A DNA stretch of 64,000 nt from Oceanospirillaceae bacterium (GTDB taxonomy: Bacteria; Pseudomonadota; Gammaproteobacteria; Pseudomonadales; Oceanobacteraceae). The notes under the pieces are model-generated. The model had not been told where the DNA came from. It saw only the letters and a program-made list of their open reading frames with translations, and did no database searches. The stretch's first letter is position 1, and every line of letters begins with the position of its first letter. The translations under genes and the position numbers were made by a program. Shown here one piece after another: positions 1 to 7,641 of the stretch. Location of the stretch: assembly GCA_024234265.1 (NCBI GenBank), contig JACKOM010000007.1:1-64000 (forward strand), in the 5' to 3' direction.

Positions 1-1244
1 TCTGACATGCCAACGTACAGACGATGACGTTTGGAATCATAGGTCAGGCCCTCTTCCTTACGGAATTCAGTGGTAGCACCTTTGATACCTGCATAACGGC
101 GGGTTTCTAAACGGGAAGCCGCTTTTTCCATACCGGATTTAATTTTCAGACATTCCTGACCAACACCACCGGCGTTAACAGAACTGAAACCCTCTGCACA
201 AAGATGGTTTGCATCCGGAGTATCAGTTTCAAAAATATCGGTAAATTTCAGAGGGCTAGAAGCGTGAATATACTCACTCACTTCGCTGTCGGTAGCATGG
301 CCGAGGTTTACCCAGGTCAGGTTAGCCGTGCCGCCAGCTGCAGCGCTGGTTTGATGCCATTTAGCAGCGTAAGTAGTACCCGCTGACAAGTCGCCTGCTT
401 TGTCGGCTACGAACATGTAGAAACCAACGTTTGTACCGTCGTCAGTCATGAATACGGTTTTCTGGTCAGGCATTACTTTTGCCAGCTCGAACGCTAAACG
501 ACCCATAGCGTAGTGCTTCTGCATGGAAGCTGAACCATTTTTATCAACGGCCACTTCAATGTTGAAACCGTAGCTGTATGGATTCCACTTAGCAGCTGCA
601 TCCTGGAAGTATTGCAGCATAGGTGCGGTGTATGCATCAGCAGCCGCTTCTGTGGCAGTAATTAAAGCGCGGGCATTTGGCTCATATTCTTCTGAAGCCA
701 GGTGGGTCTGCCATGGAGTTACTGAACCAGCACAGTGTACCCAACCACCGTCGATGCCAGATTGATCCAGCTGAGACATGGATTTAACAGACAGCTCACC
801 GGTTTTAATGTCCTGATTTAATTCCATCAGGAACATAGCACCTGGACGATCTTCCATTTGTGATACAGAGAACAGCTTGCCGCCAACCTGCAGAATGGAG
901 GTGTATTCGTTTGAGTTGCTGACGCGGGCAGAACCGTCTTCTGCGTACAGCTGGTTACCATTTTCATCGACTAACTGGCCGAAATTCACACCATCAATAA
1001 CATCATCAGAGCGAACCAGGGTGTGGTAACCAAAGTTTTCTAACTCAACACCATCTGCTTTGGCAGTAGCAGTCAGAATACGGCGTTTTTCATAATCAAA
1101 CATTGGTGCAGCAACTGGCGTTAAAACTAACGCAGAAGCCGTTTCACCTGTTGCGGCGGTTGAATTGTTATCTTCACCACAACCCGCCAGGGTGGCACCG
1201 ATCAGTGCCAGCGCGAGTGGCGCTATTTTGAATTGATTGTTCAT
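1..1244 (-). CDS. PhoX-like (DUF839) lipoprotein, partial (3' end outside window)
   Basis: An open frame starts with ATG at 1244 behind a GGGGAA ribosome site and stays open to the window edge, about 414 codons. The N-terminus is a lipoprotein signal with lipobox LAGC (mature Cys followed by GEDNN). The stretch reading CAGSVTPWQTHLASEE resembles the PhoX/DUF839 hallmark CAGGxTPWGTWLxCEE, which carries an acidic metal ligand, so I call a PhoX-type phosphatase or phosphodiesterase-like beta-propeller protein. PhoX proteins are usually Tat substrates; this one has a Sec lipobox and no twin arginine. It is probably anchored to a membrane facing the periplasm. The family assignment rests on one motif and overall style, and the C-terminus is unseen. 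Confidence 0.7.
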   Translation of the reverse strand, partial: MNNQFKIAPLALALIGATLAGCGEDNNSTAATGETASALVLTPVAAPMFDYEKRRILTATAKADGVELENFGYHTLVRSDDVIDGVNFGQLVDENGNQLYAEDGSARVSNSNEYTSILQVGGKLFSVSQMEDRPGAMFLMELNQDIKTGELSVKSMSQLDQSGIDGGWVHCAGSVTPWQTHLASEEYEPNARALITATEAAADAYTAPMLQYFQDAAAKWNPYSYGFNIEVAVDKNGSASMQKHYAMGRLAFELAKVMPDQKTVFMTDDGTNVGFYMFVADKAGDLSAGTTYAAKWHQTSAAAGGTANLTWVNLGHATDSEVSEYIHASSPLKFTDIFETDTPDANHLCAEGFSSVNAGGVGQECLKIKSGMEKAASRLETRRYAGIKGATTEFRKEEGLTYDSKRHRLYVGMS

Positions 1245-1371
1245 ACATTTCCCCAATTGAAATAATTGCATCAAGCCGGGAGCAATCTAATGGGGTTGTA
1301 TGAATGTTCAGTGACTTTTTTATGGCAACAAAATTAAGACTTAACACTTAATTTTTAATATTTTTGTCATA

Positions 1372-2997
1372 TTAACCAATAATACAGCGGTTACGTCCCT
1401 CTTCCTTGGCGCGATACAGGGCCTTATCCGCACGTTCAAAAACCTGTACCGGGTCATCACCATTTTTAAATTCACTGATACCGCATGAGATCGTAATTTG
1501 CACACGCTCACCACGGAAGTGAAACGGGCAGGCTTCAACTAATTTACGAATTTTTTGCGCCGCAGCCAGGGCTGCCTCCTGTTTACTTTCTGGCAATAAA
1601 ACAACAAATTCTTCACCACCATAACGTGCCACCAGATCCGTTTCGCGCACGCCTTTTTTAACCTGTTTAGCAATAATCTGCAGGACTTTATCGCCCGCCT
1701 GATGGCCGTAACCATCGTTAATGCGTTTGAAAAAATCCACGTCACACACCATCACACTCAGGGCGTTGCCATAACGTTTGAAGCGTTCGAACTCCTGGCT
1801 TAAACGCACATTATAGGCTTCGCGATTCGGCAACTGGGTGAGGGTATCCGTCATGGCTTTCTGGCGGTGTTGTTGCACCTGCACCTGGGCGGCCTGTAAT
1901 TCAGTCTCCATTTTTTGCAGGCGCTCAGTTAACTGCGCAATATTTTCTTCAAAGGATTGTTCGCGGGATTTCTGCTGCTGACGAAATATATCAAGGGTGG
2001 AAAAAACGGCGTCTAACTGCTGGCTAACTGCATTTTTTAATACCGGATATTCAACATCCTGCTGGCTGAGGGTGTTGCGCAATTGCGCAAAATGATCGCG
2101 CATTTTTTCATCAAATTCCGCAGTCGCCTGGCGAAATTCACCTTCCAGGGCATTTGAGCGTGACAACCATTCCTGCAGTTCTGCAAGACGCTCGGTAACG
2201 TCTTTTAAAAAACTTTCAAAATCCTGTTGTTCAAAACCGAGGGCGGTTTCAATTAATTGCGCAACGGTTTCAAGGGTGGGCACAAGTTCAAAATCCTGTA
2301 CCCCCTGACGCAGCTGGCTGATTAGCTTTTGCGCTTTGGGCATATCTGCATCGGGCAGGCTTAATTTGTTTAACATGCCCACTAAGATTTGCACAATTTC
2401 AGACGATACCCGTTCAGCTTCGCTTTGCGCATTTTCGATTTCGAATTGATTGTCGGAATTGCTGGCAGATTTTTCTTCCGTTGAGTTATCGCTGCGGCCA
2501 CCAAATAAACGCCCAAAAAATGAAGAAGGGGTATTACTCTCACCCGTCATCAAACCAGCCCATTCACGTAATACGGCTGTCATGGCCTGAATATGCTGGG
2601 CATTTTGCGCGCTGCCTTGTTTGCGTAATTGCTTTCGCAGATTTTTCAGGCTGCTTTTGATATTTTTCGGCAGGTTTTCATGTTCAACGTCGATATTTAT
2701 CAACGCCTGCTGGGTTTGCTCAGCGATGCGTTCACGCTGTTGCTGCCAGCGCTCTAGGCTTTGATCCACTCGGTCGAGCAGGGTATTCAGCCCGGTGATT
2801 TGCTCACTGCGTAATAATTCGCGGATTTCTCCGAGGCGCGCATCCAGATCATCGTCACGCCCTTCAGCCACCAGCGACAGGCGCACTAAACCACGGCGCA
2901 GGCCCGCGGCCTGATCGTCAGCGCGTTTTTTCAGCAGGTCATGCTGATCGAGTAAATCGAGATATTTTTTCTTCCAGCGTTCAGTTTCCGTGCTCAT
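1372..2997 (-). CDS. dgcP: Diguanylate cyclase, DgcP-type (coiled coil + GGDEF)
   Basis: A 541-residue cytoplasmic protein that should make cyclic di-GMP from two GTP. The first ~370 residues are hydrophilic, helical and rich in Gln/Glu, with no membrane segment, so this is probably a coiled-coil or localisation module. The C-terminal ~165 residues are a GGDEF domain with active-site GGEEF and an RxxD inhibitory site (RETD) five residues earlier, so product inhibition is expected. The start ATG at 2997 gives the N-terminus MSTETERWKKKYLDLL. The neighbours (endonuclease/phosphatase-fold gene, dsbA, cytochromes, engB, polA) are the same as around Pseudomonas dgcP (PA5487 region, from memory), which supports the symbol. 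Confidence 0.85.
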   Translation of the reverse strand: MSTETERWKKKYLDLLDQHDLLKKRADDQAAGLRRGLVRLSLVAEGRDDDLDARLGEIRELLRSEQITGLNTLLDRVDQSLERWQQQRERIAEQTQQALINIDVEHENLPKNIKSSLKNLRKQLRKQGSAQNAQHIQAMTAVLREWAGLMTGESNTPSSFFGRLFGGRSDNSTEEKSASNSDNQFEIENAQSEAERVSSEIVQILVGMLNKLSLPDADMPKAQKLISQLRQGVQDFELVPTLETVAQLIETALGFEQQDFESFLKDVTERLAELQEWLSRSNALEGEFRQATAEFDEKMRDHFAQLRNTLSQQDVEYPVLKNAVSQQLDAVFSTLDIFRQQQKSREQSFEENIAQLTERLQKMETELQAAQVQVQQHRQKAMTDTLTQLPNREAYNVRLSQEFERFKRYGNALSVMVCDVDFFKRINDGYGHQAGDKVLQIIAKQVKKGVRETDLVARYGGEEFVVLLPESKQEAALAAAQKIRKLVEACPFHFRGERVQITISCGISEFKNGDDPVQVFERADKALYRAKEEGRNRCIIG

Positions 2998-3039
2998 AGC
3001 GCCCCCGGCGGGTTCAACCCGCCATTCAGTATAGGGGGT

Positions 3040-3855
3040 TTAGAGCAGGCTGACGGTTTGTGGCAGGCGAATTTCCAGGGCAACCGGCAGGTGATCGGAA
3101 ACCGCCAGATTGAGGGTTGCGGCTTTGGTGATATGCACAGAATCACTCACCAGAATGTGGTCGAGGCTCTTTTGCGGCTGCCAGGAAGGGAATGTTGGCA
3201 GGCCATTACTAACACATTGCAGACCAAGGTCATTTAGTGGCGAATGCACCAGCAGGTGCTCGGCGTGGGTATTCATATCACCCATCAGCACCACGTGTTT
3301 GTGTGTGCCAATTAGTTCGCGGATATAGGCCAGTTGCCGCGCCTGGGCACCACGGCTCAGGGCAAGATGCATCACAATGACCAGCAGGGCATCATCCCCT
3401 TCGCCAAAGCGCAGCAGAATTGCACCACGCCCCGGTACAAAACCCGGTAACTTGTGATCTTCCACCAGACAGGGGCGATAACGGCTCAGCACGCCGTTGC
3501 TGTGTTGTGCAAAGGGGCCGAGGTCACGGTTGAGTTGCTGATACCAGTACGGCATCAGGGATTTATTAGCGAGGTATTCCACCTGATTGATGAAACCACT
3601 GCGGAAACTGCCGCCGTCCACTTCCTGCAGAGCCACAATATCAAAATGACGCACTAAGCCGGCAATGCGGTCGAGGTTACTGTTGCGGGTGCCGGTTGGC
3701 AGCAAATGCTGCCAACTTTTGGTGAGGTAGTGGTGATAGGCCCCGGTGCCTATGCCGACCTGAATATTAAAACTGAGCAGGCGGATATGCCCCGGGGGCT
3801 GGGGTTTTGCAAAACTGCCTAATTGAATACGTTGTTCGCGTAGCAGGGCAGGCAC
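3040..3855 (-). CDS. Endonuclease/exonuclease/phosphatase-family protein
   Basis: A 271-residue protein of the DNase I-like EEP fold. Visible hallmarks are LLSFNIQVG near the N-terminus, the metal-binding Glu in ALQEVDGG, GDMNTH (catalytic Asp-Asn), LDHILVS and the C-terminal SDHLPVALEI with the Asp-His pair. The active site therefore looks intact. Substrate cannot be read: the family includes nucleases, phosphodiesterases and lipid phosphatases. There is no signal peptide. The start is GTG at 3855, only 5 nt after the dsbA stop, so translation is probably coupled to dsbA. The order dsbA, EEP gene, dgcP is conserved in Pseudomonas. Confidence 0.85.
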   Translation of the reverse strand: MPALLREQRIQLGSFAKPQPPGHIRLLSFNIQVGIGTGAYHHYLTKSWQHLLPTGTRNSNLDRIAGLVRHFDIVALQEVDGGSFRSGFINQVEYLANKSLMPYWYQQLNRDLGPFAQHSNGVLSRYRPCLVEDHKLPGFVPGRGAILLRFGEGDDALLVIVMHLALSRGAQARQLAYIRELIGTHKHVVLMGDMNTHAEHLLVHSPLNDLGLQCVSNGLPTFPSWQPQKSLDHILVSDSVHITKAATLNLAVSDHLPVALEIRLPQTVSLL

Positions 3856-3859
3856 TGGT

Positions 3860-4516
3860 TTATTTCTTACCTTTGAGTTTGGCGCGTTCCTGCTCGATCA
3901 GGTAATCCACGATTGGGAAGATTTTGTCCTGACCACCGGCGCTAGCAGCATCCACCATGTATTTGCCGTTAACGATAATCGCAGGCACACCATTTACCTG
4001 ATACTGACGCACTTTCTGGTCGGCCTGGGCCATTAAACGACGCACGCCGCTGCTGTCCCATACGCGGTTAAAATCGGCTTCGCTCACACCGTAAGGGGCT
4101 AAGAATTTCTGCTGTTCATATTTATCGAACAGACGCATTTTCTGGCCCTGAATGGCATCAAAAATGGCGCTGTGGGTTTTCTCTGTCACACCCAGCACTT
4201 CGGTCATGTAATACAGGGCTGCGTGTAATTGCCATTGTTTGCTGAACTGAGCAGGAATACGCAGGAAATCCACGTCGGCTGGCAGTTTGGCTTTCCAGGC
4301 TTGCACCAGGGGCTCTAAGTGATAACAGTGCGGGCAGCCGTACCAGAAAATTTCCGCCACTTCGACTTTGGATTCATCACGCGGCATGCTGGGCTCAGTC
4401 AGCACCTTGTAATGCACCCCAGGCTGGAAGCGGGCCATCATGCCCTCGTCAGCGCTGGCCATGGCAGCACCCAGTGCAAATAAACTTACCAGCATCATGC
4501 GCAGCATTGTTTTCAT
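3860..4516 (-). CDS. dsbA: Thiol:disulfide interchange protein DsbA
   Basis: A periplasmic oxidoreductase that introduces disulfide bonds into exported proteins. It has a Sec signal peptide (MKTMLRMMLVSLFALGAAMA), the thioredoxin-fold active site CPHC in FWYGCPHCYHLEPLV, and the cis-proline loop VNGVPAIIVNG. ATG at 4516 is preferred over an in-frame TTG one codon upstream; it follows a GGGGA ribosome site. That gives 218 residues, close to the usual 210-220. It is transcribed ahead of the EEP gene. The preceding cytochrome c4 gene is separated from it by a strong terminator, so dsbA needs its own promoter in 4517-4611. Confidence 0.95.
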   Translation of the reverse strand: MKTMLRMMLVSLFALGAAMASADEGMMARFQPGVHYKVLTEPSMPRDESKVEVAEIFWYGCPHCYHLEPLVQAWKAKLPADVDFLRIPAQFSKQWQLHAALYYMTEVLGVTEKTHSAIFDAIQGQKMRLFDKYEQQKFLAPYGVSEADFNRVWDSSGVRRLMAQADQKVRQYQVNGVPAIIVNGKYMVDAASAGGQDKIFPIVDYLIEQERAKLKGKK

Positions 4517-4611
4517 CAAATTCCCCTTAAAATGAGCGCCAAGACTAAAACGTCAGGTTATTTTCGACAAGCTATGAATCACTTCCGGCTATTTGGTTCT
4601 GCCGATAAGGC

Positions 4612-4642
4612 AAAAAAAAAGGCGGCCGCAGCCGCCTTTTTT
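4612..4642. terminator. Rho-independent terminator, bidirectional
   Basis: The stem GGCGGC/GCCGCC (4621-4626 with 4631-4636, loop CGCA) is flanked by nine A on one side and six T on the other. It ends the cytochrome c5-c4 transcript on the minus strand, just past the c4 stop at 4651. Confidence 0.9.
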
Positions 4643-4650
4643 CATATTGC

Positions 4651-5256
4651 TTAGTACAGTGCCTGTACGTAAGCAGATACTGCTTCGATTTCTTTTTTGC
4701 TCATACGGCCAGCGATGTCACGCATCATTTTGTTGTCGCCGTCGTTGGTACGGGCATCGTCCTGGAACGCATTCAGCTGAGCTTTGATGTAATCAGCATG
4801 CTGACCGGCCAGACGTGGGAAACCAGCCGCAGCAACACCAGCACCGGCTGGGCCGTGACAAGCTAAACAGGCAGGCACGCCAGTGGCAGCGTTACCGGCT
4901 TTGAAAATACGCGCGCCCAGTTCCATTTTGTCTTTGGCGATAGCACCGTTAGAGGTTTTCTGGGCAGAGAAATAAGCCGCCAGATCAGCCATTTGCTCTT
5001 CGCTCAGAGGAGTCGCCATACCCAGCATGATTGGGTTGTTACGGGCACCGGATTTAAAATCTTTCAACTGCTTGATGATGTAACGCTCACCTAAACCAGC
5101 CAGTTTCGGGAAGGTTGGTGCAGCGCTGTTACCATCGGCACCGTGGCAACCTGCACAGGTAGCAGACAGCTGTTTACCTTTTTCAATGTCACCTGCCTGG
5201 GCAGAAGTGGCAACCAGGCCAGCGGCCAACATCAAGCTAATCGCGATTTTTTTCAT
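4651..5256 (-). CDS. Cytochrome c4 (dihaem)
   Basis: A periplasmic dihaem electron carrier, usually feeding terminal oxidases. The start at ATG 5256 gives a clean signal peptide MKKIAISLMLAAGLVATSAQA and a 201-residue precursor; a longer in-frame start at 5280 would put eight odd residues before it. There are two haem c sites, CAGCH and CLACH, one per cytochrome domain. Candidate methionine axial ligands sit in the stretches IMLGMATPLS and NKMMRDIAGRMS. It is co-directional with the cytochrome c5 gene 27 bp upstream, so the two probably form one operon. The pair sits between dsbA and engB as in Pseudomonas. Confidence 0.93.
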   Translation of the reverse strand: MKKIAISLMLAAGLVATSAQAGDIEKGKQLSATCAGCHGADGNSAAPTFPKLAGLGERYIIKQLKDFKSGARNNPIMLGMATPLSEEQMADLAAYFSAQKTSNGAIAKDKMELGARIFKAGNAATGVPACLACHGPAGAGVAAAGFPRLAGQHADYIKAQLNAFQDDARTNDGDNKMMRDIAGRMSKKEIEAVSAYVQALY

Positions 5257-5283
5257 TGTGGTTATTACCTTAAAGGTCAAAAA

Positions 5284-5577
5284 TTATTTGGCTTTGGACA
5301 TGTATTGGATCAGGGCAGTGTATTGCTCAGGGGTGCAATCATTGCACAGACCCTTAGGCGGCATGGCGTTTTTGCCATTGGTCACACTGTTCACCAGAGC
5401 AGGCATACCTTGTTTCAGACGGGGGGCCCAATCAGCTTCATTAAACGCTTTAGGTGCACCGGCCACACCTGTGCCGTGGCACATGGCGCAGGTCTGGCTG
5501 TATTTACCAGGTGCATCAAAACCGTAGGCAGCAACGCTGGCACCCAGTGTTAAAGCAACTAATAAGGCTTTTTTCAT
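5284..5577 (-). CDS. Cytochrome c5-like monohaem protein
   Basis: A 97-residue small periplasmic c-type cytochrome. It has a signal peptide (MKKALLVALTLGASVAAYG), one haem motif CAMCHG, a likely axial Met in NAMPPKG, and a second Cys pair in GLCNDCT, which forms the disulfide typical of cytochromes c5. It is expected to shuttle electrons alongside cytochrome c4, encoded directly downstream. The start ATG 5577 follows a purine-rich GGGAAAAG. The 121 bp before it, shared with divergent engB, should hold both promoters. Confidence 0.92.
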   Translation of the reverse strand: MKKALLVALTLGASVAAYGFDAPGKYSQTCAMCHGTGVAGAPKAFNEADWAPRLKQGMPALVNSVTNGKNAMPPKGLCNDCTPEQYTALIQYMSKAK

Positions 5578-5698
5578 GGCTTTTCCCTCTGATCACTTGA
5601 GCCCGATGTGAGCTTTCAGTGTAGGTCCACATAAAATTTGTGGCATTATAACCAACTACACTTCACTTACAACTTGAGCTAGGTCGGTATCCGCACCC

Positions 5699-6370
5699 AT
5701 GCAACGCCCTTTTTTGATATTTCAGCGCGCCCACTTTCTGACCAGTGCCCCGACGATTAAACAGTGCCCAGCCGATGTCGGCGCCGAAGTGGCTTTTGCG
5801 GGCCGCTCCAATGCCGGTAAATCCAGCACAATTAATACTATTACCAATCAGAAAGCCCTGGCCCGTACCTCGAAAACCCCGGGGCGCACCCAGCTGATTA
5901 ACTTCTTCAGTGTCGACACCCCCAATACCCGTCTGGTGGATTTACCCGGTTACGGTTTTGCCAAGGTGCCGCTGCACCTCAAAGAAGAGTGGCAACGAAA
6001 CATGACGGGTTACCTGCGTGGCCGTAAAAGCCTCAAAGCCGTTGTGCTGGTGATGGATATCCGCCACCCGCTGACCGAATTCGATGAAATGATGTGCAAC
6101 TGGGCCCATGACTCCGGCATGCGCCTGCACGTGGTATTAACCAAAGCCGATAAACTCAAACGCGGCCCACAACAGGCGACCCTGCTGGACGTGCGCCGTA
6201 AGCTGTCGTTTATGGGTGAAAATGTCAGTGTGCAGGTGTTTTCGTCCCTCAAACGCCAGGGCACAGATGAGCTGAGTGGCATTCTGACCGACTGCCTGAC
6301 CGGCCACAGCGCTGCGGCGCAGGAGCCACCTGCTGAAGTGCAGCCACCTGAAGCACCACAAGCGCAATAA
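5699..6370 (+). CDS. engB: Ribosome-biogenesis GTP-binding protein EngB (YihA/YsxC)
   Basis: An essential small GTPase assisting late assembly of the 50S subunit. The G motifs are in order: G1 GRSNAGKSS, G2 region GRTQ, G3 DLPGYG, G4 TKADK and a G5-like SSLKRQG. It is 223 residues, slightly longer than the ~210 of E. coli because of a Pro/Ala/Glu-rich tail (AAAQEPPAEVQPPEAPQAQ) that looks disordered. It reads away from the cytochromes and ends in a hairpin terminator. The neighbour across the next gene is polA, an arrangement also seen in E. coli and Pseudomonas. Confidence 0.96.
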   Translation: MQRPFLIFQRAHFLTSAPTIKQCPADVGAEVAFAGRSNAGKSSTINTITNQKALARTSKTPGRTQLINFFSVDTPNTRLVDLPGYGFAKVPLHLKEEWQRNMTGYLRGRKSLKAVVLVMDIRHPLTEFDEMMCNWAHDSGMRLHVVLTKADKLKRGPQQATLLDVRRKLSFMGENVSVQVFSSLKRQGTDELSGILTDCLTGHSAAAQEPPAEVQPPEAPQAQ

Positions 6371-6395
6371 AAAAGGGCCGTAAGGCCCTTTTTTA
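6371..6395. terminator. Terminator after engB
   Basis: The stem AAAAGGGCC/GGCCCTTTT with a GTAA loop is followed by TTATT. It begins directly at the engB stop and can also act for the minus-strand gene ending at 6414. Confidence 0.88.
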
Positions 6396-6413
6396 TTCAC
6401 TCGCAGTCATGAA

Positions 6414-7355
6414 TCAGAACTGGGAAAACAGGCTCAAGCCCATTTCCGTTTGCGTACCACCCATGTATTCCACCTGACGGGCTTTACCGTCCAGATCAAA
6501 CCGTTCGATACCCGGCTGATTCATGCTCAGATCCATGTAGGGTTGCAGGAACCACTGCTGATAAACCTGGCGTTTATATTCACCGCGCACATATACACTC
6601 ATGCCGTCACTGATGTTGTGGCCTTCATTCTGGTGGGCAAAAAACTGCTCATAACCGGTAGTGAGAATAAAATGCGCATTATCTTCCAACGCAAAAATAC
6701 GCCCGAAGCTCATGCTCAGGCCGTTACCTTCTGTGTAGGTCAGACCATCCACCTGGCGCGAGTCCGCCAGTTTGATGCCGAGGGAACCGGTATATTGGGT
6801 TTGTAATTCCGTGGTCCAGTTAGCCTCAAGCCCTAAACGCAATACTGCATAACCCCGGCCCATGGCGCCGGTTTGCCCCGCCTGGGTATTCCACTCAGTG
6901 ACGGCTGGTTTGGCATCTGCAGTAGGTAAATCCACCCGCGCAGTGAAAGCCCCACCCTGACCTAAGGCCAGACGCGAGAAAAAGGCGATATCTTCCAGAC
7001 CGGTTGCTTCGTTACGCCCGCTGAAACCACCCCCTGAGGTGCTGATTTTGGTATCTGTCTGGGTTTGGCCCTGGCCAAGCTGGGCACCGATGGTCCATTT
7101 AGGTGTCATGCCCAAAGCGTAGGTCACGCGCATATACATCTGCTCGCCATCATCACGCACCCGGTTGGAAACCCGTGCATCGGCGTCGAGATCACTGGCG
7201 TTGGCAATTTCATCACCCGTGTTGTGCCATTGCACCAGCTCGCTGTTTACACGGATAAACTGCTCACCCTGGCTGAGCACGTTACCCGGCACATCATATT
7301 GCGCCGCAAACGCCAGCAAAGGGCAGGTGAATAAAGGAATGGTGAGAAAACGCAT
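6414..7355 (-). CDS. Putative outer-membrane beta-barrel protein
   Basis: A 313-residue precursor with an N-terminal signal (MRFLTIPLFTCPLLAFAA), then many alternating hydrophobic/polar strands with Trp and Tyr at the edges (for example MYMRVTYALGMTPKWTIGAQ). It ends in SLFSQF, a terminal Phe typical of proteins inserted by the BAM complex. I do not recognise a named family; porin-like or transporter-type barrels of unknown cargo are the nearest description. It stands alone between convergent engB and the polA 3' region. The AlgU-like promoter and small RNA candidate at 7489-7609 lie upstream but end in a terminator before this gene. Confidence 0.7.
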   Translation of the reverse strand: MRFLTIPLFTCPLLAFAAQYDVPGNVLSQGEQFIRVNSELVQWHNTGDEIANASDLDADARVSNRVRDDGEQMYMRVTYALGMTPKWTIGAQLGQGQTQTDTKISTSGGGFSGRNEATGLEDIAFFSRLALGQGGAFTARVDLPTADAKPAVTEWNTQAGQTGAMGRGYAVLRLGLEANWTTELQTQYTGSLGIKLADSRQVDGLTYTEGNGLSMSFGRIFALEDNAHFILTTGYEQFFAHQNEGHNISDGMSVYVRGEYKRQVYQQWFLQPYMDLSMNQPGIERFDLDGKARQVEYMGGTQTEMGLSLFSQF

Positions 7356-7488
7356 GGCGCACCTTTTGTTGTTCTTCTAGGTGTTTTTTATGAAGCCGGT
7401 AGCTTGGGCGTGCAGGCGTATTTTGTCAATGAAGGTGGTATGCGCATTCAGGAACGGACGTACAAGGGAATCCCTGAAAAACTCAGGC

Positions 7489-7576
7489 AAAAAAAAACCT
7501 GATCGCCATTGGGGGAAACGATCAGGTTAAACAACTTCAGGCATTGGGGGCGCCTGAAGCAAAGCGGTAAAACACC
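7489..7576 (-). ncRNA. Probable small RNA at the ErsA/Spot 42 position beside polA
   Basis: Two strong hairpins lie in the 286-bp gap downstream of polA. One has an 8-bp stem (7535-7542 with 7552-7559); the other has a 10-bp stem (7496-7505 with 7519-7528) followed on the minus strand by nine U (7489-7497), a full intrinsic terminator. On the minus strand both loops expose the same C-rich octamer CCCCCAAT. Spot 42 (spf) in E. coli and ErsA in Pseudomonas lie in the polA-engB(yihA) interval, which is the locus here. The 5' end is inferred from an AlgU-like promoter at 7582-7609. Alternatively this is only the polA terminator with an extra hairpin. Confidence 0.6.
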
Positions 7577-7581
7577 AACAA

Positions 7582-7609
7582 TCACACTGTTTTTAACTTA
7601 GCCAAGTTT
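7582..7609 (-). promoter_or_regulatory. Possible sigma-E/AlgU-type promoter for the small RNA
   Basis: On the minus strand AAACTT (7609-7604) is followed after 17 nt by TGTGA (7586-7582), close to the envelope-stress consensus GAACTT-N16/17-TCTGA. It would start a transcript near 7576 that covers both hairpins. ErsA in P. aeruginosa is reported to depend on AlgU, so the match fits, but two consensus bases differ. Confidence 0.35.
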
Positions 7610-7641
7610 TTTGTGATTGCCAGTTTTTACCTGAAATTAAC

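Noticed and set aside
204..386. Plus-strand frame inside the first kilobase
   Set aside because: It is antisense to the open PhoX-like frame, has no ribosome site and no family signal.
5679..5690. CTAGGTCGGTAT shared with 28092-28103, both upstream of genes
   Set aside because: A 12-base match is expected by chance in 64 kb and no wider similarity or promoter geometry is shared.
7506..7551. GGGGG loops as CsrA/RsmA binding sites on the plus strand
   Set aside because: The U tract of the terminator is on the minus strand, so the transcribed loops are C-rich, and only one plus-strand loop has GGA.
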